Shown here in pieces: positions 1-5,638 of a DNA stretch of 11,723 bases (positions within the stretch are counted from its first letter, which is position 1; every line of letters starts with the position of its first letter). Location of the stretch: NCBI GenBank assembly GCA_036003885.1, contig DASYSA010000360.1, positions 1-11,723 of the forward strand, read 5' to 3'. The position numbers and the translations under genes were made by a program. This DNA is from DASYSA01 sp036003885 (GTDB lineage: Bacteria > Acidobacteriota > Blastocatellia > UBA7656). The notes under the pieces are model-generated. The model was not told the DNA's origin and made no database searches. It was given only the letters and a program-made list of their open reading frames with translations.

Positions 1-10
1 CCGACTTCAT
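1..10 (-). CDS. Possible start of a leftward gene leaving the window
   Basis: Read leftward, an ATG at 10-8 is preceded by GGAG six bases upstream (GGAGAAGACC then ATG). Only three codons are inside the window (Met-Lys-Ser), so no product can be named. The Shine-Dalgarno spacing and the perfect palindrome directly upstream support a real start. The tiny sample means this could be chance. Confidence 0.3.
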
Positions 11-21
11 GGTCTTCTCCA

Positions 22-39
22 AGCTTCGCCAGCGAAGCT
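22..39. promoter_or_regulatory. Perfect 8+8 inverted repeat beside a ribosome binding site
   Basis: AGCTTCGC and GCGAAGCT flank a 2-bp centre. In a leftward transcript this can form a 7-bp stem with a four-base loop, two bases upstream of the GGAG ribosome binding site of the putative gene starting at 10. It could be a protein operator or an RNA hairpin affecting initiation. Only the symmetry is seen; the role is inferred. Confidence 0.4.
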
Positions 40-115
40 ACTGTCGGCGGCCCGGGCACTGCAATGCGACCGCCGCGTTCATTCGCACGTTCTGAACTGG
101 TTTTCAAGACTGCCC

Positions 116-157
116 AAAAAACCAAAAGCCGCCGGCATCAAATTGACGCCGGCGGCT
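116..157 (-). terminator. Intrinsic terminator, leftward
   Basis: A 10-bp perfect GC-rich stem (AGCCGCCGGC at 127-136, GCCGGCGGCT at 148-157) with an 11-base loop is followed, on the minus strand, by TTTT-GG-TTTTTT. This is the classic hairpin plus U-tract. It lies 26 bases after the stop of the small leftward gene at 183-344, which it probably terminates. The other strand has no T-run after the hairpin. Confidence 0.8.
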
Positions 158-182
158 GTCTCACTTGATGCTGCTGAACTGG

Positions 183-344
183 TTACGTACCTTTGAATCG
201 AGTCGCGATCATGCCCGTGACGGGGGCGGGGCCCGACGTGCCGGCGGTGATGCAACGGGAGTCAAGGTGCATCCCGGACAGTACGAGTCCGGCCGCGACC
301 GCGGTCTCGATGATCAGTCTTTTCTGTGCGCCTATCGATTTCAT
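183..344 (-). CDS. Small hydrophobic peptide, 53 residues, function unknown
   Basis: A 53-residue product starting at ATG 344-342, with AAAGGA upstream (ten bases between AGGA and the ATG) and a TAA stop at 185-183. The frame opens further upstream at a GTG at 365, but the ATG has the better ribosome site. The peptide has a basic N-terminus (MKSIGAQKR) followed by a hydrophobic segment at about residues 10-26, which could be one membrane helix or an uncleaved signal. It then has a Ser/Thr/Gly-rich tail with one cysteine. I recognise no family. The clear intrinsic terminator just downstream is the best evidence that this is a real transcription unit. Size makes it less than certain. Confidence 0.5.
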   Translation of the reverse strand: MKSIGAQKRLIIETAVAAGLVLSGMHLDSRCITAGTSGPAPVTGMIATRFKGT

Positions 345-375
345 CTTATTCAGATCCTTTGACACCCTACGCAGT

Positions 376-413
376 CGGCTGGATCAATGTTTCATGTTTT
401 CAAAGCCCAGCCG
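376..413. repeat. Inverted repeat CGGCTGG / CCAGCCG in the small-gene leader
   Basis: CGGCTGG and CCAGCCG face each other across an A/T-rich stretch of about 24 bases, just upstream of the small leftward gene at 183-344. It could form a leader hairpin or be an operator. No promoter hexamers were convincing here, so function is open. Confidence 0.3.
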
Positions 414-460
414 AACAGCCTCCAAGATAAGCAACCTGAAGCTCTATGTCAACGAGAACA

Positions 461-567
461 GGATCCAGGATCCAGGATTTAGGATCTAGGATTATCTAGG
501 ATTTAGGATCTAGGATCCAGGATCTAGGATCCAGGATCTAGGATTTAGGTCTAGGATCCAGGATTCA
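461..567 (+). repeat. Heptamer tandem array A, left arm (GGATCTA family)
   Basis: Fifteen consecutive units: GGATCCA, GGATTTA, GGATCTA and GGATTCA variants in mixed order. Thirteen are exactly 7 bases, one is 10 (489-498) and one is 6 (548-553). Variation is confined to the last three bases; GGAT is constant in all but the 6-base unit. The array is non-coding and its 7-base period is out of step with codons. It faces the reverse-oriented arm at 653-694, so the pair could fold into a long imperfect hairpin. Confidence 0.92.
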
Positions 568-573
568 GGAGTC

Positions 574-587
574 TGTGAGCTATCACA
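574..587. promoter_or_regulatory. CRP-like palindrome TGTGA-N4-TCACA
   Basis: TGTGAGCTATCACA sits between the two heptamer arms. The half-sites match those of CRP/FNR-family operators, but the spacing is 4 bases instead of the usual 6. It may instead be a small stem in the loop of the large hairpin. Weak as a functional call. Confidence 0.25.
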
Positions 588-652
588 ACGCCGAGAGCAA
601 CCTCCTCAATCATCCTCAATCAAAGAAAAAAGAACCATGATTCCTTAAACCT

Positions 653-694
653 CAAATCCTGGATCCTAGATCCTAGATCCTAGATCCTAGATCC
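653..694 (-). repeat. Heptamer tandem array A, right arm (inverted)
   Basis: Six units of exactly 7 bases: CAAATCC, TGGATCC, then four copies of TAGATCC. On the minus strand these read GGATCTA, GGATCCA and GGATTTG, the same family as the array at 461-567. The arms are separated by about 85 bases. The four identical copies suggest recent tandem expansion on this side. Confidence 0.92.
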
Positions 695-745
695 TTCCTT
701 CCCCTCCTTTGCGCCTCTGACGTGAAGCGTGGTTTAATACTCAAG

Positions 746-783
746 CGTACCGTTGCGAAGAGAGGTACGACCTGGTTACCAGG
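746..783. promoter_or_regulatory. Two small inverted repeats in the thioredoxin-gene leader
   Basis: CGTACC (746-751) and GGTACG (764-769) form a 6-bp stem with a 12-base loop. Directly after comes CCTGGTTACCAGG (771-783), a 6+1+6 perfect palindrome. Both lie 40-80 bases upstream of the ATG at 827, where operators or leader hairpins would be expected. I found no convincing -35/-10 pair for this gene. Confidence 0.35.
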
Positions 784-826
784 ATGTATTGAGTACCGCC
801 GGCTACTGCTATTCGGAGGAAGTTCT

Positions 827-1360
827 ATGAGACTAGTGTTTACCCTGGCCCTTGTCCTCGCTCTGAGCGCTGGGGCGCTATCCATGCATCGCTGCCCCGA
901 CCAGTCAGATCCGTCCCAGGAGAATGAGCTGAAGGCGATGCCCGCGATCAGCCTGCAAGACATGGACGGCAAGAGCATCAAAGCCGACCATTTCAAGAAC
1001 AGCGTGGTTGTCTTCGACTTCTGGGCCACCTGGTGCGGTCCGTGCATCGCTGAGATACCGTTCCTCAACAGGCTGCAGGAGAAGTACAAGGACAAGGGTG
1101 TCAAGGTGGTAGGGGTGACTCTTGCGTCGGGCGACGCCGGCGAGGTAAAGCCTTTCGTCAGCCGCTTCAAGATGGCTTATTCAGTTCTAATGGGCAACGA
1201 CGATCAAGCATACGAACTGAATATTATGGGCTTCCCAACGACCTATATCGTCAACAGAGACGGGAAGGTCTACCAGAAATATGTCGGCGCCGGGCCGGCG
1301 AAGGCTCAGCGGATGGAGTATGACATCCAGCGACTACTCGACACTAAGGCTCAGCAATAG
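827..1360 (+). CDS. Exported TlpA/ResA-type thiol-disulfide oxidoreductase
   Basis: A thioredoxin-fold redox protein of 177 residues, likely acting outside the cytoplasmic membrane to reduce or isomerise disulfides, for example in cytochrome c maturation or envelope protein folding. ATG 827 is chosen over the longer open frame from 722 because GGAGGA lies six bases upstream and it gives a clean signal peptide: MR, then a hydrophobic stretch at residues 3-18. Residues 37-60 form the usual AhpC/TSA-like lead-in strand region. The active site is WCGPC at 69-73 within FDFWATWCGPC, and the cis-proline loop is GFPTTY with Pro137. A cysteine at residue 23 is not in a good lipobox. The substrate cannot be told from sequence; no cytochrome or cytochrome-maturation genes are adjacent. 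Confidence 0.88.
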   Translation: MRLVFTLALVLALSAGALSMHRCPDQSDPSQENELKAMPAISLQDMDGKSIKADHFKNSVVVFDFWATWCGPCIAEIPFLNRLQEKYKDKGVKVVGVTLASGDAGEVKPFVSRFKMAYSVLMGNDDQAYELNIMGFPTTYIVNRDGKVYQKYVGAGPAKAQRMEYDIQRLLDTKAQQ

Positions 1361-1488
1361 TCTCTAGTCGCATGCACGAAGACCTGTTTTACTGACACAA
1401 AGACACCAAGTGGCACGGAGAGTGTAAGCCGGCCATCCCGTGGTGCGGCTTCGAGGCTTCGTAGCACTAATCGGTGCTTCCGCACTGG
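1361..1488. other. Convergent spacer with nested inverted repeats
   Basis: Between the convergent thioredoxin and Fis-type genes lie GTGCGG (1443-1448) and CCGCAC (1480-1485), enclosing AGCAC (1463-1467) and GTGCT (1474-1478). They could form a branched or extended hairpin four bases after the Fis-type gene's TAA stop. There is no T-run on either strand, so it is at best a weak or factor-dependent terminator. The stretch at about 1393-1420 (GACACAAAGACACCAAG) looks like a decayed short tandem repeat. Confidence 0.4.
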
Positions 1489-1779
1489 TTAGGCCTTGCC
1501 GGACTTGATTTCTGTCCGCCTGGCGCTGCGCGTCGCCTTTCGCGCCCCCGGCCTGCGATGGCGTGCGCCAGCCATGTGGCCATTCTGATAGTATTTTTCC
1601 ACTCGTTTTGAAAGCGTATTGCGATGAAGCCGAAGCTCGTCGGCGGCTTTCGATAGATTCCCCTTAGTCCGTTTGAGTACCGAGAGTATAAAGTGCTTTT
1701 CAAATTCATGAACCGCGTCTTCGAATTGAATTCCTCTCTCTACCATCTCAGTCACCAGGGCTTCCAGCCTGCTTTTCAT
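1489..1779 (-). CDS. Orphan Fis-type helix-turn-helix DNA-binding protein
   Basis: A 96-residue protein with the Fis/HTH_8 fold, the DNA-binding module found at the C-terminus of NtrC-type activators, here without ATPase or receiver domains. Residues 21-60 match the family: AVHEFEKHFILSVLKRTKGN, then the helix-turn-helix NLSKAADELRLHRNTLSKRV (41-60). A strongly basic tail (71-96, many Arg/Lys) extends beyond the usual Fis end near Tyr63-64 and may add non-specific DNA contact. The start is ATG 1779 with GAGGAG seven bases upstream. It overlaps the end of the upstream cvpA gene by 32 bases in another frame, which points to translational coupling. Targets are unknown; as the last gene of a purC-cvpA operon it may regulate nearby or unrelated genes. 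Confidence 0.82.
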   Translation of the reverse strand: MKSRLEALVTEMVERGIQFEDAVHEFEKHFILSVLKRTKGNLSKAADELRLHRNTLSKRVEKYYQNGHMAGARHRRPGARKATRSARRTEIKSGKA

Positions 1780-2341
1780 TTTTGTTCTCCTCAGGTTTGT
1801 TGACCACCCGGCTTGATTGGGTCTTCTGCTTCCACAATCCTTGAATAGTCTCGTAGCCTCTTAGAAACTGCTGCCTGACTTCGGCCGATGTCATGTAGGC
1901 GATGACCCTTGTCCCTTCGAGCAGCACGGGCGCGAAGGTCGCTCGCTCGACTGCTGCCAGTCTCACAGGGAAAGCGGTGAGCGCCAGGTAAACCGCCGAA
2001 CAGATCAGCCAGCCTCGCACAAGTCCGAAGACCGCTCCGACAGAGCGGTCAACCCAGGTGAGCCGCGCCCGCTTCAGCCGCCCACGCAACCACCGCGCAA
2101 GCATGCTCCCCGCGATCATTACGATTAGAAAGATCGCCACGAACCCCAGTATGTCGGCCCACTGCTTGTTCGACACGAAGGTTTTGAAAACGATCGCGAC
2201 GTACTCATAGAACTGCGCCGCGGCCAGCAGCCCGGCAGCGGCAGAGACGATCGAGATGATTCCTTTGAGTATTCCTCTTGTGGTGCCTGAGGCAACAGAC
2301 GCTATTACTACTATCAGAACGAAGTAGTCGAGAATAGTCAT
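1748..2341 (-). CDS. cvpA: CvpA family membrane protein
   Basis: A 197-residue inner-membrane protein of the CvpA family. Predicted membrane segments are at about residues 3-18, 24-46, 62-84 and 100-124. The family hallmark after the third helix is present: VDRSVGAVFGLVRG at 97-110. The C-terminal 70 residues are hydrophilic and end in a Lys/Glu/Asn-rich tail. In E. coli the family member is needed for colicin V production and is cotranscribed with purF; its biochemical role is not settled. Here it follows purC by 45 bases and overlaps the Fis-type gene, so a link to a purine gene is kept although the partner differs. The start ATG 2341 has no good Shine-Dalgarno, suggesting coupling to purC translation. 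Confidence 0.85.
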   Translation of the reverse strand: MTILDYFVLIVVIASVASGTTRGILKGIISIVSAAAGLLAAAQFYEYVAIVFKTFVSNKQWADILGFVAIFLIVMIAGSMLARWLRGRLKRARLTWVDRSVGAVFGLVRGWLICSAVYLALTAFPVRLAAVERATFAPVLLEGTRVIAYMTSAEVRQQFLRGYETIQGLWKQKTQSSRVVNKPEENKNEKQAGSPGD

Positions 2342-2386
2342 AGCGTTGCGGTGTGCGGAGCGCGTATCGCAATTGGAACGGCGTGC

Positions 2387-3259
2387 CTACCGGGCAATCC
2401 GCGATCCCCAATCCGCAATCGAATGGCCAGTCAATAGTCTGTAAGCCTCAAGGTACTTCTCACTCGTTCGCGTTACAACTGCTTCAGGCAAAGTCGGACC
2501 AGGAGGCTGCTTGTCCCAGTCGAGAGTTTCCAGGTAGTCCCGCACGTACTGTTTGTCGAATGACTGCTGGGGTCCCCCCGGTTGGTAAGACGCCTCAGGC
2601 CAGAATCTGGAGGAGTCGGGTGTGAGAACTTCGTCCACCAGAATCACCTTGCCATTCCTGACTCCAAACTCGAATTTCGTGTCGGCAATGATGATGCCAC
2701 GCTCCCGAGCATAGGCTGCCGCCCGCGAGTAAATTGCCAGCGTCAGCTTTCTGAGTTCGCGGGTCGCTTCCTCGCCCACGTGATCTTCCATCTCCCTCTC
2801 GCTGATATTGATGTCGTGTCCAGCCTCCGCCTTCGTCGCCGGAGTGAAGATAGGCTCCGGGAGCTTGTCTGATTCCCTGAGTCCCGCCGGCAGCCGAATC
2901 CCACATACCTCGCCGGTCTCCCGATACTCCTTCCACCCGGAGCCCGCGAGGTAGCCTCTCGCGACGCACTCGATCGGAAAAACCTCGGCGCGCGAGACCA
3001 GCATCGATCGGCCTTCGAGTTGCTCGCCATAGCCGGGCAAGGGTGCCGGATATAGTCGAACGTCTGCGGTAACCAGGTGATTAGACACGGTGTCTTCGAG
3101 AAATTTGAACCAGAACAGTGAGAGAGCAGTAAGCACCGCGCCCTTGGAAGGTATGGCGCTCGGGAGCACGACATCGAACGCCGAGATGCGATCAGTTGCT
3201 ACGATCAGCAGCTTGTCATCTACCGCGTAGACGTCGCGCACCTTGCCCCGGCGAAACAA
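2387..3259 (-). CDS. purC: Phosphoribosylaminoimidazole-succinocarboxamide synthase (SAICAR synthetase)
   Basis: It catalyses the ATP-dependent joining of CAIR and aspartate to give SAICAR in cytoplasmic de novo purine synthesis. Numbering from TTG 3259 (290 residues), conserved blocks are GKVRD (5-9), the ATP-binding region DRISAFD (23-29), DTKFEFG (193-199) and DEVLTPDSSRFW (209-220). The length fits the yeast-like class of about 300 residues. TTG 3259 is the first canonical start in the frame but is probably not the true one. Upstream in-frame codons 3298-3260 encode VKAITETSLPGVE, matching the conserved TxLPG-x-x-L lead-in of the family, and a strong AAAGGGGA site precedes a GTT codon at 3298. 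The last ten residues are encoded by a heptamer repeat (2394-2421), so the tail is lineage-specific. It is transcribed from the promoter at 3381-3409. Confidence 0.95.
   Translation of the reverse strand: MFRRGKVRDVYAVDDKLLIVATDRISAFDVVLPSAIPSKGAVLTALSLFWFKFLEDTVSNHLVTADVRLYPAPLPGYGEQLEGRSMLVSRAEVFPIECVARGYLAGSGWKEYRETGEVCGIRLPAGLRESDKLPEPIFTPATKAEAGHDINISEREMEDHVGEEATRELRKLTLAIYSRAAAYARERGIIIADTKFEFGVRNGKVILVDEVLTPDSSRFWPEASYQPGGPQQSFDKQYVRDYLETLDWDKQPPGPTLPEAVVTRTSEKYLEAYRLLTGHSIADWGSRIAR
2394..2421. repeat. Heptamer tandem array B, at the purC 3' end
   Basis: Four units of exactly 7 bases: GCAATCC, GCGATCC, CCAATCC, GCAATCG. Unlike the other arrays, it lies inside a reading frame and encodes about residues 280-289 of PurC, just before the stop codon. 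It looks like a spacer repeat that has been captured as a C-terminal extension. Confidence 0.7.
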
Positions 3260-3301
3260 TTCGACGCCGGGAAGACTGGTCTCAGTGATTGCTTTAACCG
3301 C

Positions 3302-3309
3302 TCTTCCCC
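3302..3309 (-). promoter_or_regulatory. Strong ribosome binding site before a GTT codon (purC)
   Basis: On the minus strand AAAGGGGA is followed after six bases (AGAGCG) by GTT AAA GCA ATC ACT GAG, in frame with purC. The frame is closed by TAA immediately upstream of this site. No comparable site precedes TTG 3259, so this is the likely purC ribosome site, which leaves GTT or ATC as the start or implies a base change from GTG. Confidence 0.55.
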
Positions 3310-3342
3310 TTTATCTGACTCTGTGCAATTTCAACTAGTGAG

Positions 3343-3357
3343 GTTGTGACGTACAAC
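3343..3357. promoter_or_regulatory. Inverted repeat GTTGT-N5-ACAAC in the purC leader
   Basis: GTTGT and ACAAC flank five bases (GACGT). The site lies about 25 bases downstream of the purC -10 hexamer, within the predicted 5' leader, where a repressor could block transcription. Short arms make this a weak call. Confidence 0.3.
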
Positions 3358-3380
3358 TTGGATATGTGATGGCATCCCGC

Positions 3381-3409
3381 ATTATCGACAGGTGACGATT
3401 CGATGTCAA
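3381..3409 (-). promoter_or_regulatory. Sigma70-type promoter for purC-cvpA-fis operon
   Basis: On the minus strand TTGACA (3409-3404) and GATAAT (3386-3381) are separated by 17 bases, which is a perfect -35 and a five-of-six -10 at optimal spacing. Transcription should begin near 3374 and give a leader of about 75 bases before the strong ribosome site at 3302-3309. Confidence 0.8.
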
Positions 3410-3431
3410 GGAGTAAACAGCAGGCCGACCG

Positions 3432-3494
3432 CGTACTCCTACTGCCCGCTGCGTACTGCCTGCTGCGTACTGCCTGCTGCCTACTGCTTATTGC
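3432..3494. repeat. Heptamer tandem array C (xxxCTGC family) between purC and uvrB
   Basis: Eight in-register units ending in TGC at 3439-3494: CTACTGC, CCGCTGC, GTACTGC, CTGCTGC, GTACTGC, CTGCTGC, CTACTGC, TTATTGC, with a diverged unit CGTACTC before them. GTACTGC-CTGCTGC is duplicated as a 14-base block. The array fills the gap between the divergent purC and uvrB promoters, and its last unit runs into the probable uvrB -35 element. Confidence 0.88.
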
Positions 3495-3520
3495 CGGTCT
3501 CTCGAACCTGATTGTATAGT
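3491..3520 (+). promoter_or_regulatory. Probable uvrB promoter
   Basis: TTGCCG (3491-3496) and TATAGT (3515-3520) are 18 bases apart, about 30 bases upstream of the uvrB ATG. The -35 overlaps the last heptamer of array C. I cannot identify a LexA box for this lineage, so SOS control is unknown. Confidence 0.5.
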
Positions 3521-3550
3521 TGTGGTCATAGCTTTGTCGGGTGGAGACCA

Positions 3551-5536
3551 ATGGACCTCAAACTTGTATCCGATTACGTGCCAGAGGGAGATCAACCTGC
3601 GGCAATAGAGCAGCTCACGCGCGGCATTAACGAAGGCTCGGACCACCAGGTGTTGCTTGGCGTCACAGGCAGCGGTAAAACCTTCAGCCTCGCAGCCGTC
3701 ATCGAGCGTATCAACCGGCCCGTCCTGGTGATGGCTCACAACAAGACCCTTGCTGCTCAACTCTATCAGGAGTTCAAGTCCTTCTTTCCTCGCAACGCGA
3801 TAGAATATTTCGTCAGTTACTATGACTACTATCAACCCGAGGCTTATATTCCGTCCACAGATACCTACATCGAGAAGGAATCGACGATTAATGAAGAGAT
3901 AGACCGGCTGCGGCTCTCGGCCACCCGCAGCCTCTTCGAACGGCGCGACTGCATCGTCGTTGCCAGCGTCTCCTGCATCTACGGCCTGGGCGATCCGGAC
4001 GCCTACTACGGCATGGTGATGTTCGTCGAGAGAGGGCAGCAGTTGTCGCGCACCGCCCTGCTCAAAAAGCTCGTCGAGATTCAGTACCAGCGCAACGACA
4101 TAAGCTTCGAACGAGGCGCTTTTCGCGTCCGCGGCGACGTAGTCGAGATTTATCCCGTCTATCAGGAGAGAGCCATCCGCATCGAATTCTGGGGCGATGA
4201 AGTTGAATCCATTTCCACCATAGACCCTCTCCTGGGCGAAGTGCTCGAGACGCACCAGCGGCTTCCGATCTACCCGAAGTCGCACTACGTCATGCCGCAG
4301 GACAAGCTGCGCCGGGCCGTCAGGACAATCAGGGAAGAACTCGACGAGTGGGAACCTCAACTCATCGAGCAGGGCAAGCTGCTCGAGGCCCAGCGGCTCC
4401 ACCAGCGCACGCTGTACGACATTGAAATGCTGAAAGAGCTTGGATACTGCCACGGCATTGAGAACTATTCGCGACACCTCACGGGAAGGGTCAAGGGCCA
4501 ACCTCCGCCCACATTGCTCGATTACCTGGCACGCGATGCGATTGTGATCGTAGACGAGAGCCACCAGACGGTCCCGCAGGTCAGGGGCATGTACCACGGC
4601 GACCAGTCGCGCAAGAAGACACTCGTCGAGTACGGATTCCGGTTGCCGTCGGCGATGGACAATCGGCCCCTCAACTTCGAGGAGTGGGAAGACCGCATTG
4701 GCCAGGTGATATTCGTGTCGGCGACGCCCGGCCCATATGAACTGACTAAGAGCGGCGGAGAAGTTGTCGAGCAGGTCATCCGCCCAACCGGCCTGATCGA
4801 TCCCGAAGTCGACGTGCGGCCCGTGCGCGGCCAGGTAGATGACCTTCTGAACGAGATACGCGAACGAGTTGCAAAGAAGGAGCGAGTGCTGGTCACAACG
4901 CTCACCAAGAAGATGGCTGAGAACCTGACCGAGTATTATGCCGAGCTGGGAGTGCGCGTTCAGTACCTGCACTCGGAGATCCAGACGCTCGAGCGCATCA
5001 AGATACTTCGCGATCTGAGGTTCGGGACTTTCGACGTGCTGGTTGGAATCAATCTGCTCAGAGAAGGGCTGGATCTGCCCGAGGTATCGCTGGTGGCCAT
5101 ACTCGACGCGGACAAAGAAGGGTTTTTGCGATCGGAGCAATCGCTCATACAAACAATTGGCCGCGCGGCCCGCAACGTGAACGGCAAAGCGATTCTCTAC
5201 GCGGACCGGATCACCGATTCCATGCGGCGGGCGCTCGGCGAGACTCAGCGCCGCCGCGAGCGGCAGAGGGCTTACAACACCGAGCACGGAATAACCCCGC
5301 AGACTATCGTGAAGGCCATCGGGTCTTCATTGGTGTCGATCGTCGAAGCTGACTATTTCAAGGTGCCGCTCGACCTGGATGATATGGAAGAGTACTCGCC
5401 TGAGAAGATCAATCAGACGGTGCAGCGCCTGGAGCTACAGATGCGAGAAGCAGCGGCTCACTACGAATTCGAGCGAGCGGCCGAGTTGCGTGATAAGATC
5501 AAGGTTCTTAAGAATCGGGAGATTGGTATCGGGTGA
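3551..5536 (+). CDS. uvrB: UvrABC nucleotide excision repair helicase subunit B
   Basis: UvrB is loaded on damaged DNA by UvrA, verifies the lesion by threading a strand behind its beta-hairpin, and recruits UvrC for incision. At 661 residues it has full family length. Walker A is GVTGSGKT (37-44). The beta-hairpin region is YDYYQPEAYIPSTDTYIEKE (91-110). The Walker B-like DESH is at 335-338, FVSATPG at 388-394, and a later helicase motif reads QTIGRAARN. The C-terminal UVR domain that contacts UvrC is at about 618-655 (NQTVQRLELQMREAAAHYEF). ATG 3551 is preferred over an upstream in-frame TTG at 3512: GGTGGAG lies just upstream, and the product then begins MDLKLVSDYVPEGDQP, as is usual for the family. 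uvrA and uvrC are not in the window. Confidence 0.98.
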   Translation: MDLKLVSDYVPEGDQPAAIEQLTRGINEGSDHQVLLGVTGSGKTFSLAAVIERINRPVLVMAHNKTLAAQLYQEFKSFFPRNAIEYFVSYYDYYQPEAYIPSTDTYIEKESTINEEIDRLRLSATRSLFERRDCIVVASVSCIYGLGDPDAYYGMVMFVERGQQLSRTALLKKLVEIQYQRNDISFERGAFRVRGDVVEIYPVYQERAIRIEFWGDEVESISTIDPLLGEVLETHQRLPIYPKSHYVMPQDKLRRAVRTIREELDEWEPQLIEQGKLLEAQRLHQRTLYDIEMLKELGYCHGIENYSRHLTGRVKGQPPPTLLDYLARDAIVIVDESHQTVPQVRGMYHGDQSRKKTLVEYGFRLPSAMDNRPLNFEEWEDRIGQVIFVSATPGPYELTKSGGEVVEQVIRPTGLIDPEVDVRPVRGQVDDLLNEIRERVAKKERVLVTTLTKKMAENLTEYYAELGVRVQYLHSEIQTLERIKILRDLRFGTFDVLVGINLLREGLDLPEVSLVAILDADKEGFLRSEQSLIQTIGRAARNVNGKAILYADRITDSMRRALGETQRRRERQRAYNTEHGITPQTIVKAIGSSLVSIVEADYFKVPLDLDDMEEYSPEKINQTVQRLELQMREAAAHYEFERAAELRDKIKVLKNREIGIG

Positions 5537-5638
5537 GACTTTGTATAGATGAAGCCAAAGGCTCTTCTGGGAATCCTTGAGTGATTCGGAAATTCAGAGA
5601 GCGGCGAAGCTCCGACCGACTCAACGCGAAACGCGCCA

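Noticed and set aside
193..489. A 98-codon rightward frame overlapping the small leftward peptide gene
   Set aside because: No ribosome site, it ends inside the heptamer array, and the opposite strand has a ribosome site plus a terminator in the right place.
461..694. CRISPR array
   Set aside because: Units are 7 bases with no spacers between them and no cas genes nearby; this is a tandem repeat.
673..1170. A 165-codon minus-strand frame across the thioredoxin gene
   Set aside because: It overlaps the WCGPC-containing gene and repeat arm A; the translation is Ser/Arg-rich with no recognisable fold.
3488..5287. A 599-codon open frame on the minus strand opposite uvrB
   Set aside because: It is a mirror of the biased codons of uvrB, which has all family motifs. 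The antisense product shows no recognisable domain and no ribosome site was evident.
5523..5549. Promoter for aroC (TTGGTA ... TATAGA)
   Set aside because: The spacer is 15 bases and both hexamers are imperfect; not strong enough to call.
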